DNA of 29,074 nt, taken from a virus. Shown here in pieces: positions 5,312 to 15,965 of this stretch. The stretch's first letter is position 1, and every line of letters begins with the position of its first letter. Under the pieces are notes generated by a model. It did not search any database and was not told the origin of the DNA. It saw only the letters and a list, made by a program, of their open reading frames with translations. A program made the position numbers and the translations under genes. The stretch is from positions 1-29,074 of the IMG/VR virus record IMGVR_UViG_3300043444_000219. The stretch is one strand, 5' to 3'.

Positions 5312-5539
5312 CTAGTCTTGCTCGACTAATGTGTTGAGCTTGTCTAGACGGAATCCAGACCAGCTATCCTGACCTACCACAACGATAGGTGCGGATGCAT
5401 AGCCTTTCTCCTCAATGAGAGCAAAGACCTCAGGGCTATCCGCAATCATCTTGGACTCAAACTCGATGCCCTTGACGGTCAAGAATCGCTTGGTCTGCTC
5501 ACACGCAGTGCAGTTTGGGTTGCTATATACGATTACCAT
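5312..5539 (-). CDS. nrdH: Glutaredoxin-like NrdH redoxin
   Basis: This 75-residue thioredoxin-fold protein probably re-reduces the ribonucleotide reductase encoded next to it. The N-terminal MVIVYSNPNCTACEQTKRFL has the redox pair Cys10-Cys13 (CTAC in place of the more usual CVQC). ASAPIVVV provides the cis-proline loop, and WSGFRLDKLNTL matches the NrdH signature WSGFRPDKI. The ATG overlaps the reductase stop, so the two are co-translated. A strong terminator follows. Confidence 0.93.
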   Translation of the reverse strand: MVIVYSNPNCTACEQTKRFLTVKGIEFESKMIADSPEVFALIEEKGYASAPIVVVGQDSWSGFRLDKLNTLVEQD

Positions 5540-7572
5540 TACTTCTGGTTCTCCACAATCAACTTTACTTCACACGCGTCTGTGGTGCAGTAGGCATCAC
5601 CGATGGCTTCGATACCTAGACCCTGGTAGATACCAGCAAGAGAGATAGGGAACAACTTACCAGCTGCTTCCTCGTACTGCTCTTTTGTGATCTGGGTGTA
5701 CGGCATCTGTGGGTAAACGTGGTTTCCTGAAGGCAGGAACGACACAGTCTTCAACTGACCGTCGTACATGTGAAGTACCGACTCGACGTGCTGAGACTCA
5801 GTCTCAGGGTCAAAAGTTACAGTCACAGATACCGAGTTGTCAGACCAGTAACGCTGAGCAGTTGCGGCGAGTGCCATCTTCTCAAAGATAGTGACGTCGC
5901 GCTCTGCACGCTTAGCACCGGACTTGATCGGGAAGAATACGACCGAAGTAGTGTCAGGCGATTCCGAAGCTGGCTCGACAGTGTAGTTAGCCATCTTGAA
6001 TAGTGCCAACATAGGGTCGTTGTTTCCAAAGCGGATAGCACGCATGAAGTATTCGCCACCTGGAGTCCAGTGAACACCTGGCGACTCACCAGCAAGAATC
6101 GACACAGTTCCAGAAGGCTTGACAGTCGTGGTCTTGATTGACTCACGAATACCTAGCCACTCCGAGTAGACAGTGTCGTACTTCTTAACTACTGCGTAAC
6201 CCTCGTCCATCCAAGTACGGAGAACTGGAAGACCGTGAGTATCAGCAAAGTTAGCAATACCCGACATCGAGGTTCCGATGCGACGGTTACGCTGCATGAT
6301 TGCGTTGGTCTCTTCCCAGTGCGTAGGCATGAGAGTTACAGTCTTGGCGTAGAGGTAAGCAAACTTGAGCGTGCGCTTGTAGTCTTCCAAGTCCTTGTGG
6401 CGGTTGAGGTAGGTCTCGACAAGAGTACACATTTCGTAGCTCTCAAGCGACTGCTCTGCACAAGGGTTGTAGCCCATGATGCGGTGGTCCTTGTTGTTGA
6501 TTGGGTCACCTAGACGGCCATAAGCCTTCGAGATGTCTTCCCAGATAACGCCAGGCTCACCATTGCGGATGATTCCATCGATAATCTTCGAGAAGTCAGT
6601 TCCAACGTTTACCATGACTGAGTTGTTCGACATCCAACCCCAGCCAGGAATCTCTGGGTCATAGGAGTTACGCTCAGGGAAACGCTCAGCATTCTTGAGG
6701 TTTAGGAAGTCCTCGTCGTCAATGCGGCCAATCAAAAGCTCAGCTGAACGACGAACGTTACCCGAAACAACACAGCGACCAATTAGGTTACCGAGGTCAG
6801 CAATGTCCACAGTTGTCAAGGTCTGACCCTTACGTCCGCAGAAGATCTGGCTAATTTTGTTGTGAAGAGCAATTAGCGGGTCTGGACCTGAAGCAGTTCC
6901 ACCAAAGGTTGCAATAGGCGAACCGTATGGGCGAATCTGGTCGTAGTTGAAGTCCCACTTAGGCTGGTCTGGCTTCAGGAACGAGTTGATAAGTGCAACT
7001 GTCGACTCCATCCAACCTTCACGGGTGTCAGGAATATCGTAGTTCTGAGGAGCACCTGGCTCGTAAATCTCGAAGCCTTTGTCAGCACCCTTGTCGTCAA
7101 AGCCAACACCCACACCGAGCATCGATGCTTCCATGAGGAATGCGAATGGCTTACCTGGGTTCTGCTTGGTCATTTCCAAAGTAGAAACGAAAGCGCAGTT
7201 CTGCAGAGCAGCTGAGTTCTTCTGAATGTTTACGATCGGTGTGCCCATAACCCAGAGTCCACGACCTGGAGGTGACCACTTTAGGTGAAATAGGGAGTCA
7301 AAAAACTCCTTCGCCGAAGCAGCAGCCTTAGCATCTGACCATGGCAAACGATTAGCACGTGCGTGATCCTTCTGAATCGAATAGGTTCCGTTGGTAACGC
7401 GCTCGCAAACCTCCGCCCAGGTTTCTTTAGTGCCGTCTTCTTTTTTGCGTGAGTACGTGCGTAGGAATGTAATTTCGCCTACAGAGTTGCCAGCGGCATC
7501 TTTGTAACCAAAAGGGGATTCTTTTTGCTTGTACTCCGCTACGAACTCTTCATTTAATTTAAATGAGAACAT
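5539..7572 (-). CDS. nrdJ: Adenosylcobalamin-dependent (class II) ribonucleotide reductase
   Basis: This enzyme makes deoxyribonucleotides using a B12-generated thiyl radical. The 677-residue protein resembles the monomeric Lactobacillus leichmannii type. Cys126 (QNCAFVST) and Cys382 (YEMCTLVET) would be the active-site pair. Cys371 and Glu373 in NPCAEQ would be the radical cysteine and acid. PPGRGLWVMG and KTTTVKPSGTVSILAG are further family motifs, and Cys662 and Cys667 near the C-terminus (CTTDAC) fit the swinging redox pair reduced by NrdH. Being oxygen-indifferent, it suits changing oxygen but needs host or scavenged B12. No ribosome site is evident before the ATG, and a TATACT box lies about 45 nt upstream. 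Confidence 0.96.
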   Translation of the reverse strand: MFSFKLNEEFVAEYKQKESPFGYKDAAGNSVGEITFLRTYSRKKEDGTKETWAEVCERVTNGTYSIQKDHARANRLPWSDAKAAASAKEFFDSLFHLKWSPPGRGLWVMGTPIVNIQKNSAALQNCAFVSTLEMTKQNPGKPFAFLMEASMLGVGVGFDDKGADKGFEIYEPGAPQNYDIPDTREGWMESTVALINSFLKPDQPKWDFNYDQIRPYGSPIATFGGTASGPDPLIALHNKISQIFCGRKGQTLTTVDIADLGNLIGRCVVSGNVRRSAELLIGRIDDEDFLNLKNAERFPERNSYDPEIPGWGWMSNNSVMVNVGTDFSKIIDGIIRNGEPGVIWEDISKAYGRLGDPINNKDHRIMGYNPCAEQSLESYEMCTLVETYLNRHKDLEDYKRTLKFAYLYAKTVTLMPTHWEETNAIMQRNRRIGTSMSGIANFADTHGLPVLRTWMDEGYAVVKKYDTVYSEWLGIRESIKTTTVKPSGTVSILAGESPGVHWTPGGEYFMRAIRFGNNDPMLALFKMANYTVEPASESPDTTSVVFFPIKSGAKRAERDVTIFEKMALAATAQRYWSDNSVSVTVTFDPETESQHVESVLHMYDGQLKTVSFLPSGNHVYPQMPYTQITKEQYEEAAGKLFPISLAGIYQGLGIEAIGDAYCTTDACEVKLIVENQK

Positions 7573-7616
7573 ATGTAGTTATGCCATTTCTAGTAGGGAG
7601 TATTAATCGGAATACC

Positions 7617-7622
7617 AGTATA
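7617..7622 (-). promoter_or_regulatory. Possible -10 box for nrdJ
   Basis: TATACT on the minus strand lies in the 82-nt gap before nrdJ. The -35 region is poor, but short inverted repeats (GTATT/AATAC downstream, ACTCG/CGAGG upstream) flank it and may bind a regulator. The gap is too short for a cobalamin riboswitch. Confidence 0.4.
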
Positions 7623-7654
7623 CCTCGATTATTTAGACCCGAGTATTTCTGATA

Positions 7655-7879
7655 TTACAAGAATAGTGCATCCATAATTTCTTTGCAAATCGGGCAAACC
7701 CTTAATCTTTCGGGGTTTTTAGAAGGTACAAAGACCTTTCCACATATGGCTATTACGGGAGTTCCCATAATATACCCCTCTGTTACAGAGGCCGATTCGG
7801 CATAATGAGCAAATTGTTCGTCATCATTGTCGTCGTTTTTAACGTCGGTATTAACGTCTTCAAGTACATCAGTAGACAA
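7655..7879 (-). CDS. DUF3039-like zinc-binding protein
   Basis: This 74-residue protein has an acidic, Asp/Asn-rich first third. It then reads HYAESASVTEGYIMGTPVIAICGKVFVPSKNPERLRVCPICKEIMD. The pattern GxPVxALCGKVxVPSxxPxxxxVCPxCKEI is the DUF3039 signature of actinobacterial and actinophage small proteins. The CPIC pair plus Cys47 suggest a metal site. It starts with TTG at 7879, with AAGGAGG 8 nt upstream overlapping the end of the GH130-like gene, so it is the second gene of that transcript. Confidence 0.82.
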   Translation of the reverse strand: MSTDVLEDVNTDVKNDDNDDEQFAHYAESASVTEGYIMGTPVIAICGKVFVPSKNPERLRVCPICKEIMDALFL

Positions 7880-7880
7880 G

Positions 7881-8819
7881 TTATACCTCCTTCAACATAG
7901 ACAGAACTGCGTCTAATTTAATTTTACCAAGATAAGCAGCTACGTCTTTATAACCGTAAGAAACAAGAACTTCATCTTCAGCCACAACTAGTCCGGCAGC
8001 AAACTCAATATCTGCGTCTGAAAGCTTAAATCTATCTGACAAATGAGTTAAAGTGCCATCTGCTGAGTATCTAGCAAATCTGTGAAAATATGACCTTTTA
8101 ATTTTGGTAACTACACCAAATCTTCTATTAGAGTATTCAGTTTTTTCCCAGGTATCCACTTCGTGAACAATCGCAAGATTAAAATCTTCTACAGGCCACA
8201 GAGCACTACCGCCACGGATTCTTTCCGAAGCTATCTCGCTTTTTTCTCGTCTACGAATTTTTCCTTGCCCCGACTTATATACAGATATGGCACTGTAAAC
8301 ATAGTCGCAATCGGCTGGCTTTTTATAGAATGGCATCCAGTTTTTTTCCATGGGCTGCAAATCACCCTCAGTGTGCAACTTAAGTAACGTTGCAGTGGTG
8401 CCATTTAGTCTGTAATTGGCAATTCGAGGTATATCGTCACTAATATAAGGTTCCCGCATTACGGACAGGATATGCCAAGCATTATCTTGCCAATAAAGAC
8501 GACCATCCTCCGGCCCACGTAGAAACTGTCCGCAGCCAGAAAAATCTATTTCTTTTAAAGTCGACTCGACAATTTGCCAGTTTTCATCTAGTTTGGCCAT
8601 AAACATACGATTTTTGACCCTAGTTCCAACGGTTGCAACAGCTTCTCCAGTTTCAGGACTAAAGAAGTAATTACTAGATCTAAAAAGAACTACATATCCT
8701 TCTACAGGAGAATATCCAATAGATGCATTGAACGCCGACCAACGTTTATCTTCTTCTAGTGGAAACCTGCGAATACGCCAAGTTTCTCCGCCTAAATCGC
8801 TAAATAAAGTAGTGGTCAT
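7881..8819 (-). CDS. GH130-like five-bladed beta-propeller (glycoside phosphorylase/mannosyltransferase-like)
   Basis: This 312-residue protein has the spaced motifs of the GH130/GT108 glycoside-phosphorylase fold. PEDGRL (103-108) corresponds to the family EDPR with its catalytic Asp. EKNWMPF (158-164), GGSALW (203-208), IVHEVD (217-222), FAAGL (273-277) and SYGYKD (287-292) follow in blade order. Known members act on beta-mannosides with phosphate. Here the substrate is unknown, and the protein could instead transfer or bind sugars. The same motifs in the same order occur in the 338-residue protein at 17357-18373, so the two are distant paralogues on either side of the collagen-like fibre. 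It is probably transcribed as a leaderless mRNA. Confidence 0.78.
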   Translation of the reverse strand: MTTTLFSDLGGETWRIRRFPLEEDKRWSAFNASIGYSPVEGYVVLFRSSNYFFSPETGEAVATVGTRVKNRMFMAKLDENWQIVESTLKEIDFSGCGQFLRGPEDGRLYWQDNAWHILSVMREPYISDDIPRIANYRLNGTTATLLKLHTEGDLQPMEKNWMPFYKKPADCDYVYSAISVYKSGQGKIRRREKSEIASERIRGGSALWPVEDFNLAIVHEVDTWEKTEYSNRRFGVVTKIKRSYFHRFARYSADGTLTHLSDRFKLSDADIEFAAGLVVAEDEVLVSYGYKDVAAYLGKIKLDAVLSMLKEV

Positions 8820-8825
8820 TAGTCA

Positions 8826-8831
8826 AGTATA
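8826..8831 (-). promoter_or_regulatory. Leaderless-type -10 box of the GH130-like gene
   Basis: TATACT on the minus strand is followed by TGACTA and then the ATG, so transcription would begin at the start codon. The 79-nt divergent gap also contains plus-strand TAAAAT (about 8858-8863) and AAGGA before the 8899 start, but no convincing plus-strand -35. Confidence 0.6.
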
Positions 8832-8898
8832 CCAACTGGGCACCGTCTAAATAAGGTAAAATTAAAGGTACAGATATATCTTCCCTTAAGGACCCGCT

Positions 8899-9264
8899 AT
8901 GAGCTGCGTTGCTGGAACCTACAACATTACTTGTAATCAAGGTGCTACATTCCACCGTACCATCACTTGGACCGACTCTGCCCGGGACCCTTACGACATT
9001 AGCAACTACACCGCACGAATGCACGTTCGTACTGCAGCTAATGCTGCCTCAACAATAGTAGAGCTAACAACATCAAACGGACGAATCACCTTAGGAGCAA
9101 ACGCTGCCACAAAAGGGCAGGTGAGCTTACTGATAGCTGCCAATACCACAGCCAACCTAACTCCAGGACTTTACGTCTATGACTTGGAACTTGTTTCTAG
9201 CACTGGTGTAGTCGATCGAATTCTTGAAGGTAACTTCAAAGTTAGTGCCGAGGTAACTCGCTAA
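8899..9264 (+). CDS. Ig-like phage structural protein (probable fibre/baseplate partner)
   Basis: This 121-residue all-beta protein starts [24 protein letters not shown]. It runs through YTARMHVRT, a Thr/Ala-rich middle, and [31 protein letters not shown]. The layout is that of the small Ig-like/BppU-N-type proteins that precede fibre genes in many phages. AAGGA lies 7 nt before the ATG. The stop overlaps the ATG of the collagen-like gene (TAATG), which suggests the two are made together. It may anchor the fibre to the tail or capsid, though this role is inferred from position. Confidence 0.72.
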   Translation: MSCVAGTYNITCNQGATFHRTITWTDSARDPYDISNYTARMHVRTAANAASTIVELTTSNGRITLGANAATKGQVSLLIAANTTANLTPGLYVYDLELVSSTGVVDRILEGNFKVSAEVTR

Positions 9265-12200
9265 TGCCAGTCGAGTTTGAGGACCAGCCCAATAAGGTCA
9301 TAGTAAATCCTAGGGACGTTAACAAAGTTATCGTCCAGGAGCAACCTAACCATGTTGAAATAGCAATTGGCGGTCCTCAAGGAGCACAAGGTACACAAGG
9401 TCTTCAAGGTTTACAAGGTATAGCTGGAGATGGAAACCAAGGAGTCCAAGGACCTTTAGGTTTCCAAGGTGTTCAGGGTACTCAAGGTATCCAAGGTGTA
9501 ACTGGCATCCAAGGACAGACCGGTACGCAAGGGGCGCAAGGCATCCAAGGTGTTCAGGGGTCTCAGGGCGTACAAGGCACCCAAGGTGCTACAGGTATTC
9601 AAGGCCAGACCGGAACTCAAGGTACCCAGGGTGTGCAGGGTACAAACGGTATTCAAGGTATTGAAGGTATCCAAGGTACTGACGGTACTCAAGGCTTAGT
9701 CGGTATTCAAGGATCGCAGGGGCTTCAAGGAGTTCAAGGCCTTCAGGGTGTGCAAGGAGTACAAGGCACACAGGGTGTGCAAGGAGTACAAGGCACACAG
9801 GGTGTGCAAGGAGTACAAGGTATCCAAGGTATCCAAGGTTTAATTGGACTACAAGGCATTCAGGGTATTCAAGGTATTCAAGGTATTACTGGAGAGACTG
9901 GACCTCAAGGTGTAAACATTAACTTTGTTGGCAGCGTTGCCGATTACGCAGCTCTGAACGCCATCGTTAACCCAGATATTAATGATGCTTACATCGTTGA
10001 CTCGGATGGAAACCTCTGGGTTTGGAGCGGCAGCAGCTGGACCGATGCTGGTCAGATTGTTGGACCCCAGGGTGCTCAAGGTACAACCGGTCAAACTGGT
10101 ACTCAGGGTGTACAAGGAACCACGGGTTCACAAGGTATAACGGGGCTACAAGGTGTAACCGGTACTCAGGGCGTCACGGGCACTCAGGGCACCACGGGCA
10201 CCCAAGGCCTAACAGGACTACAAGGGTCAACAGGTACACAAGGTGTTACAGGTATTCAGGGTCAGACTGGTACGCAAGGAACTGACGGAGCTCAGGGCAC
10301 AACTGGTGCCCAAGGTCTTGTAGGTATCCAAGGTCAAACAGGTACTCAGGGAACTAATGGACTTCAAGGCGCGACTGGAGCACAAGGTCTAACAGGTCTT
10401 CAAGGGCACGAAGGTACGCAGGGTATTGCTGGCGTTCAAGGCTCCCAGGGTGCTCAAGGAATCCAAGGCATTCAAGGCACTGAAGGTATACAAGGTGCAA
10501 CTGGTAATACCGGTCTTGGCTATGACCTCATTAACTCTGGATACAGAGAGCTTTTTGGCAACGAGGTTTCTGTTGATTTCCAAGCCCCCGCATCTGCCTA
10601 TCAAGTAGGCAATCTAGTAGAGGTTCGAGCCTTTAGTGGTGGCTCTGCTCTGGCTGGATTTGTTCGCGGAGAGATTGCTCTCAAAAGCGAAGTCGCGGCT
10701 GGCGTATATAACTACTCCATTACCGCCACCGAAGTTGGTGCTGGTTCCGCATCTGAGTGGCGTTTCTCAATTATTGGTGAAACAGGCGCTACAGGCATTC
10801 AGGGTACAACCGGTACCCAGGGTCTTACCGGATTACAAGGTATCACCGGTGCCCAAGGTACAACAGGACAGACTGGTGCTCAAGGTACAACTGGCACCCA
10901 GGGCTTGGAAGGCCTGCAGGGCCACACTGGAGCTCAAGGAGTTACTGGTATTCAAGGCACGACTGGTACTCAAGGATCTACGGGAGCCACCGGCGATCAG
11001 GGTATCCAAGGTACAACAGGTACACAAGGAACTACAGGCAGCCAAGGAACCTCTGGACTAAACGGTGACACAGGTGCTCAAGGTACCACCGGTGCGCAAG
11101 GCATTACTGGATCTCAAGGAACAACTGGCTCACAGGGAACAACGGGTGCAACTGGAGCCCAAGGCACGCAAGGAACTACAGGCGAGACCGGTTCTCAGGG
11201 TCTAGTCGGTTTGCAGGGTGCAACGGGTACCCAAGGAACTCAAGGCACACAAGGTGTTACAGGTTCTCAAGGAACTACAGGTCAAACCGGTCTTCAGGGT
11301 TTGACCGGTCTTCAGGGTATTCAAGGAACCGCAATCCAAGGTACCCAAGGAACTACAGGTACAGCTGGTTCGGGTGGTGCTATTGGACACTATGGCTCAT
11401 TCTACAGCTCACAGACCCAAGCTCTTGCAAACGTTAGCACAGAGCAGGTTGTTACACTAAACTCGACCTACCCTAACGGTAGCGGTCACGGCATCTCAAT
11501 TGTTGACAACAGCAAAGTAACCATTGCTGAGCCTGGCACCTACACAATGACTGCGGTCATTCAGATTGCAAACCCAACTAACGCTGTTCAGTCTGCACGA
11601 TTCTGGTTGAAGCTAAACGGAAACAACTATGCAAACTCAACTACATCAGTAACTCTAGCTCCGCGCAAGTCTGCAGAAGAGCCTAGCTACCAGTTAGTAA
11701 CAGTTACCTTTGTAGGAACGTCGACAGCAGTAAACGACTACGTACAGATTTTCTGGGAAGGAACTTCAACTGAGCTTTCGCTAGTGGAAGACCCAACCAA
11801 CGGATACCCAGAAACTCCATCTGTAATCCTCGGCATCACCCAGGTTATGTACACCCAGCTCGGCCCTCAGGGTACGACTGGTACTCAAGGCCTCACCGGT
11901 ATTCAAGGCGCAACAGGTTTGCAGGGAACAACCGGAGCCCAGGGGACGACAGGCGCTCAGGGTATCGAAGGTCTGCAAGGTGCCACAGGTGCTCAAGGTC
12001 TTGTTGGTGCTCAAGGCACACAAGGCGTTACAGGAGCACAGGGTCAGACAGGTAGTCAGGGAACCACCGGTACACAAGGCACTCAAGGTACAACTGGCGC
12101 ACAAGGTGTCGAGGGTCTTCAAGGCCACACGGGTGCTCAAGGCACTGCTGGTCAGACAGGTTTAACTGGTGATACAGGTGCTCAGGGAACAACTGGATCT

Positions 12201-15200
12201 CAGGGTACTACTGGAACACAAGGACTTACTGGTATCCAGGGTCAGACTGGATTACAAGGCTCAACTGGCCTTCAGGGTCTAACTGGTCTTCAAGGAGCAG
12301 AGGGAACTCAAGGAACACAGGGTGTTCAGGGAACAACCGGCTCTCAGGGTCTCACAGGTATTCAGGGTGTAGAAGGTTCGTTCGGTGGTGCGTCATTCGA
12401 CTACAACTACCTAACCAATACAACTCACTCAGACCCAGGCGCAGGAAACCTAAAGTTTGATGCAGCCCTAACATCAGCTACGGCTCTATACATCGACCCG
12501 CTCGACATTAACAACGTTAACGTCACAAACTACCTACAAACAATTGACGACTCAACATCGGCAATCAAGGGCCACTTCCGCGTTAGTGAAACTGCTAACA
12601 ACGATAACTACGTCTACTACGCCATTAACGGAGCACACGTCCACGAGGGTTCTGAGGACTTCTTCCACGTCCCAATCGCGTACCTATCTGGGTCTGTCTC
12701 GTCATTTGCTGACGGCCTAGACGTAACCATCACGTTCGTTAGAACTGGTGACAAGGGTGACACTGGTGCTCAGGGTACGCAAGGAACCACCGGTATTCAA
12801 GGTCTAACAGGTGCGCAAGGAACCTCTGGCACAAACGGACTGAACGGTAACGATGGTGCACAAGGAACAACAGGTTCGCAAGGAACTACTGGCGCGACCG
12901 GAGCTACTGGTTCGCAGGGTACAACTGGAACTACTGGTGCTCAAGGTACAACTGGTTCGCAGGGTACAACTGGACTTCAGGGTCTAGAGGGTGCTCAAGG
13001 CACAACGGGAACACAAGGTGCCACTGGTACTACAGGTGCCACTGGTGCCCAAGGAACCCAAGGCCTAACTGGAGACACAGGAGCACAAGGAACTACTGGA
13101 GCCACTGGTGCCCAGGGAACTACTGGCACACAGGGTGCTACGGGAAGCCAAGGAACTACTGGAACCCAAGGTACAACTGGCTCGCAGGGCACAACTGGAC
13201 TCACCGGGGACACCGGAGCTCAGGGAACGACTGGCTCGCAGGGTACATCTGGAACCAACGGTAATGATGGAGCTCAGGGTACAACTGGTACTCAGGGCGC
13301 GACTGGCTCACAGGGCGCGACTGGCTTACAGGGTACAACTGGACTACAAGGCTTGACTGGTCTTCAGGGTCTAACAGGTGCAACTGGTGAGCAAGGTATT
13401 CAAGGTACAACTGGCTCGCAGGGAGCAACCGGCCAGACCGGTCTTCAGGGTCTAACAGGAACTCAAGGTGCCACCGGTTCGCAAGGTACTACGGGCCTAC
13501 AGGGTCTCACTGGAGAAACCGGAGCCACTGGTGCTACCGGAGCACAAGGCACTACAGGTACTCAAGGTGCCACCGGCGAGACTGGAGCCACCGGCGCACA
13601 GGGCACAACTGGTACTCAGGGCGCGACAGGGACACAAGGCACCCAAGGCACACAAGGAATAACGGGTTCTCAGGGGACCACAGGTGCTACAGGTGATCAG
13701 GGCATCCAGGGAACTACTGGAACTCAGGGTGCTACAGGTCTAACAGGTGCACAGGGAACTGACGGTCTTACCGGAGCTCAGGGAACTCAGGGTACAACTG
13801 GAACTCAGGGTTTGACTGGTACCCAAGGATTCACAGGTGCACAAGGTACTCAGGGTTTAATCGGTCCAAGTGCTGCAATTACTGCAACCGACGTAGCCGT
13901 TACCGGAAAGCTAAGCGGCGACCAGTCGATTGCATCGGCCACTAACGATGTTCTCATAGAGTTTGTAGACGACTTTGACCCACGAAACTGGTGGGACCCC
14001 AGCACTAAGCGCTTTACACCAGACGTTGCTGGCTACTACAACATTGCCCTGCACGCGTGGTGGACTGCAGCTGGAGCCACAACAAACCAGTACAACATTC
14101 AGATTCGCAAAAATGGCAACACCTCTGCCATCTTCCAAAACCAGACGGTAACAGGTTCAGGTACATCGCAGGGTGGAAGCAGAATCGTCTACCTAAACGG
14201 TTCTACAGACTACGTAGACTTCACTGCATACAACGGAGATTCCTCGTCGAGAAGTTTGCAATGGGGTGGAGCTGGTCAAGGAACCTGGTTCTCCGCCTCT
14301 CTAGTCACCGTTGGTGTTGGTGCTCAGGGTACCCAAGGTACGACGGGAACCCAAGGCGCTACGGGAACTCAAGGTTTTACTGGAGCCCAGGGAACCACCG
14401 GAGCTCAGGGAATTCAAGGCATCCAAGGCCACACAGGAACCCAAGGACTTGACGGCTTACAAGGTTCGACTGGTGCTCAAGGCACGACGGGAACAACCGG
14501 TGCCACTGGTACTCAAGGTGCCACTGGTACTCAAGGTGCCACGGGTGCTCAAGGTACCACGGGTCTTACCGGAAACACTGGTAGTCAAGGAACAACTGGT
14601 ACTCAAGGTGCAACTGGTACTCAAGGTGCAACTGGTACTCAAGGTACTCAGGGTCTACAAGGTACTAGTCCAAATACATTCACTACAGTCTCCACTCCAG
14701 CCGGAACTAGCCCAGTAGCTGATCTCTCTTCAGACACACTGACCCTTACTGCAGCCGGTGGTCTAACGATTACTGGTGATTCAGCAACTGATACTATCGC
14801 GTTTTCCACAAATGCAGCATCAGCTAATGGTGCATCCACTTTGGTTATTCGTGATGCGACCGGAAACTTTTCTGCAAATACCATTACAGCCAACATTGCA
14901 CTAGCAAATGTCACAGGACTAGGAACAAACGTTGCGACATTCTTGGCAACCCCAAGTTCGACTAACCTAATCAATGCGGTCACAGACGAAACTGGAACTG
15001 GCTCTTTAGTATTCTCCACAAACCCATCACTTGATGGTTTAACTCTAAACGCTGGAACTGCTTTTGTTATTGAAGACGCGGACAGCACTGTTGGTCGCAT
15101 AATTGGTTCTGGAAACATATTCTATATTCAGGCTGGAGCCAACTCAACAGATGGTACCGGGCACATTTTTATGGGCCGCTACGCCAATGCAAACCCAGTT

Positions 15201-15965
15201 GCCACTATCACTCTGAATGCCACCAATACAAACGTAGCAGCAGATCTTCGAGTAGGCGGCGACCTAACAATGGTCGGAAGTGTAGACCTACGTGTAGGAC
15301 TTGGTAGTGCTGGAGACGCTCCACTCTACTTTGCTTCGGGAACAAATCTATCCACTATTGAAGCTGGTGCTATTGAATATGACGGAAACGTATTCTACGG
15401 AACACCAAAAGTAACAAGCAGCACCTACGGTAGAGGTTTGATCCCTACCACCATGATCTACGCAAGCAACACGTCACCCACTGTTTCCACTTCAACTGGA
15501 AATGCCACTATTACACTAAACCCACTTGGAACTGCAGTAACACTTCCAGCTGGATCATTCGAGATAGAAGGTTTTGTGGTTGTTCAAGTAAGCAATACAA
15601 TTAGCGCGGCATCAACTCTGAAATTTGGGTTCACAGGTACGGGCGTTGCTTCCATGCTCCTTGATGAGAAGTACAATGCTAACCAAGCAGCCATCACAAC
15701 TGTTGCCGCTCCTACCAATGGTGCAAGAACTTCAGTAACAACCACAACGATAGTGAGCAACCCAACCAATGGGTACTACACACGTGTCTGGTTTAAGGGA
15801 ATTATTAGAACCTCTTCGACGGCTTCTTTCTACCCTATTTTTACCGTGATAAACGGTGCTGTACCGGCAACAGCAACTTTGACAGCGCAGCCAGACGGAT
15901 TTATGAAGGTAACCCCACTAAACGGAACTTACACCGCAGCAGTTAATATTGGAGGCTGGGCTTAA
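9264..15965 (+). CDS. Giant collagen-like fibre protein with internal C1q-like domains
   Basis: This 2233-residue structural protein contains six Gly-X-Y blocks, at about 37-216, 267-416, 505-706, 867-1038, 1162-1535 and 1684-1800. They are almost entirely [15 protein letters not shown] and GAT triplets with very little proline. Glutamine and threonine probably stabilise the triple helix in the absence of hydroxyproline. The blocks are separated by globular inserts. Those at about 707-866 ([11 protein letters not shown]...) and 1536-1683 ([17 protein letters not shown]...IRKNGN) look like C1q/TNF-type jelly rolls that trimerise. That at 217-266 ([20 protein letters not shown]) is a recurring fibre module. 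The C-terminal 430 residues are beta-rich and Thr/Ser/Asn-rich, probably the receptor-binding tip. Many threonines are possible glycosylation sites for the flanking enzymes. Confidence 0.93.
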   Translation: MPVEFEDQPNKVIVNPRDVNKVIVQEQPNHVEIAIGGPQGAQGTQGLQGLQGIAGDGNQGVQGPLGFQGVQGTQGIQGVTGIQGQTGTQGAQGIQGVQGSQGVQGTQGATGIQGQTGTQGTQGVQGTNGIQGIEGIQGTDGTQGLVGIQGSQGLQGVQGLQGVQGVQGTQGVQGVQGTQGVQGVQGIQGIQGLIGLQGIQGIQGIQGITGETGPQGVNINFVGSVADYAALNAIVNPDINDAYIVDSDGNLWVWSGSSWTDAGQIVGPQGAQGTTGQTGTQGVQGTTGSQGITGLQGVTGTQGVTGTQGTTGTQGLTGLQGSTGTQGVTGIQGQTGTQGTDGAQGTTGAQGLVGIQGQTGTQGTNGLQGATGAQGLTGLQGHEGTQGIAGVQGSQGAQGIQGIQGTEGIQGATGNTGLGYDLINSGYRELFGNEVSVDFQAPASAYQVGNLVEVRAFSGGSALAGFVRGEIALKSEVAAGVYNYSITATEVGAGSASEWRFSIIGETGATGIQGTTGTQGLTGLQGITGAQGTTGQTGAQGTTGTQGLEGLQGHTGAQGVTGIQGTTGTQGSTGATGDQGIQGTTGTQGTTGSQGTSGLNGDTGAQGTTGAQGITGSQGTTGSQGTTGATGAQGTQGTTGETGSQGLVGLQGATGTQGTQGTQGVTGSQGTTGQTGLQGLTGLQGIQGTAIQGTQGTTGTAGSGGAIGHYGSFYSSQTQALANVSTEQVVTLNSTYPNGSGHGISIVDNSKVTIAEPGTYTMTAVIQIANPTNAVQSARFWLKLNGNNYANSTTSVTLAPRKSAEEPSYQLVTVTFVGTSTAVNDYVQIFWEGTSTELSLVEDPTNGYPETPSVILGITQVMYTQLGPQGTTGTQGLTGIQGATGLQGTTGAQGTTGAQGIEGLQGATGAQGLVGAQGTQGVTGAQGQTGSQGTTGTQGTQGTTGAQGVEGLQGHTGAQGTAGQTGLTGDTGAQGTTGSQGTTGTQGLTGIQGQTGLQGSTGLQGLTGLQGAEGTQGTQGVQGTTGSQGLTGIQGVEGSFGGASFDYNYLTNTTHSDPGAGNLKFDAALTSATALYIDPLDINNVNVTNYLQTIDDSTSAIKGHFRVSETANNDNYVYYAINGAHVHEGSEDFFHVPIAYLSGSVSSFADGLDVTITFVRTGDKGDTGAQGTQGTTGIQGLTGAQGTSGTNGLNGNDGAQGTTGSQGTTGATGATGSQGTTGTTGAQGTTGSQGTTGLQGLEGAQGTTGTQGATGTTGATGAQGTQGLTGDTGAQGTTGATGAQGTTGTQGATGSQGTTGTQGTTGSQGTTGLTGDTGAQGTTGSQGTSGTNGNDGAQGTTGTQGATGSQGATGLQGTTGLQGLTGLQGLTGATGEQGIQGTTGSQGATGQTGLQGLTGTQGATGSQGTTGLQGLTGETGATGATGAQGTTGTQGATGETGATGAQGTTGTQGATGTQGTQGTQGITGSQGTTGATGDQGIQGTTGTQGATGLTGAQGTDGLTGAQGTQGTTGTQGLTGTQGFTGAQGTQGLIGPSAAITATDVAVTGKLSGDQSIASATNDVLIEFVDDFDPRNWWDPSTKRFTPDVAGYYNIALHAWWTAAGATTNQYNIQIRKNGNTSAIFQNQTVTGSGTSQGGSRIVYLNGSTDYVDFTAYNGDSSSRSLQWGGAGQGTWFSASLVTVGVGAQGTQGTTGTQGATGTQGFTGAQGTTGAQGIQGIQGHTGTQGLDGLQGSTGAQGTTGTTGATGTQGATGTQGATGAQGTTGLTGNTGSQGTTGTQGATGTQGATGTQGTQGLQGTSPNTFTTVSTPAGTSPVADLSSDTLTLTAAGGLTITGDSATDTIAFSTNAASANGASTLVIRDATGNFSANTITANIALANVTGLGTNVATFLATPSSTNLINAVTDETGTGSLVFSTNPSLDGLTLNAGTAFVIEDADSTVGRIIGSGNIFYIQAGANSTDGTGHIFMGRYANANPVATITLNATNTNVAADLRVGGDLTMVGSVDLRVGLGSAGDAPLYFASGTNLSTIEAGAIEYDGNVFYGTPKVTSSTYGRGLIPTTMIYASNTSPTVSTSTGNATITLNPLGTAVTLPAGSFEIEGFVVVQVSNTISAASTLKFGFTGTGVASMLLDEKYNANQAAITTVAAPTNGARTSVTTTTIVSNPTNGYYTRVWFKGIIRTSSTASFYPIFTVINGAVPATATLTAQPDGFMKVTPLNGTYTAAVNIGGWA
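9744..9824 (+). repeat. 27-bp tandem repeat, three copies, inside the collagen-like gene
   Basis: The unit beginning CAGGGTGTGCAAGGAGTACA starts at 9744, 9771 and 9798. It encodes nine residues (three Gly-X-Gln triplets). Near-perfect nucleotide identity, while other triplets vary in codon use, points to recent slippage or recombination that lengthened the fibre. Confidence 0.85.
14499..14655 (+). repeat. 18-bp tandem repeats in the last collagen block
   Basis: GGTGCCACTGGTACTCAA is repeated near 14499-14540, and a close variant with GGTGCAACT repeats about three times at 14589-14645. Each unit is six residues (GATGTQ). As with the 27-bp repeat, identity at DNA level suggests recent copy-number change. 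Confidence 0.75.

Noticed and set aside
7573-7654. Cobalamin riboswitch before the B12-dependent reductase.
   Set aside because: The gap is only 82 nt and lacks the riboswitch box; such riboswitches need about 200 nt.
9264-14660. Many overlapping open frames on both strands across the collagen-like gene.
   Set aside because: They are repeat-driven shadows of Gly-X-Y codons (Ser/Thr/Leu-rich or Lys/Leu/Val-rich strings) without ribosome sites or conserved features.
9370-14660. CRISPR-like appearance of short regular repeats.
   Set aside because: The repeats are 9-nt codon triplets with no unique spacers. They encode collagen triplets.
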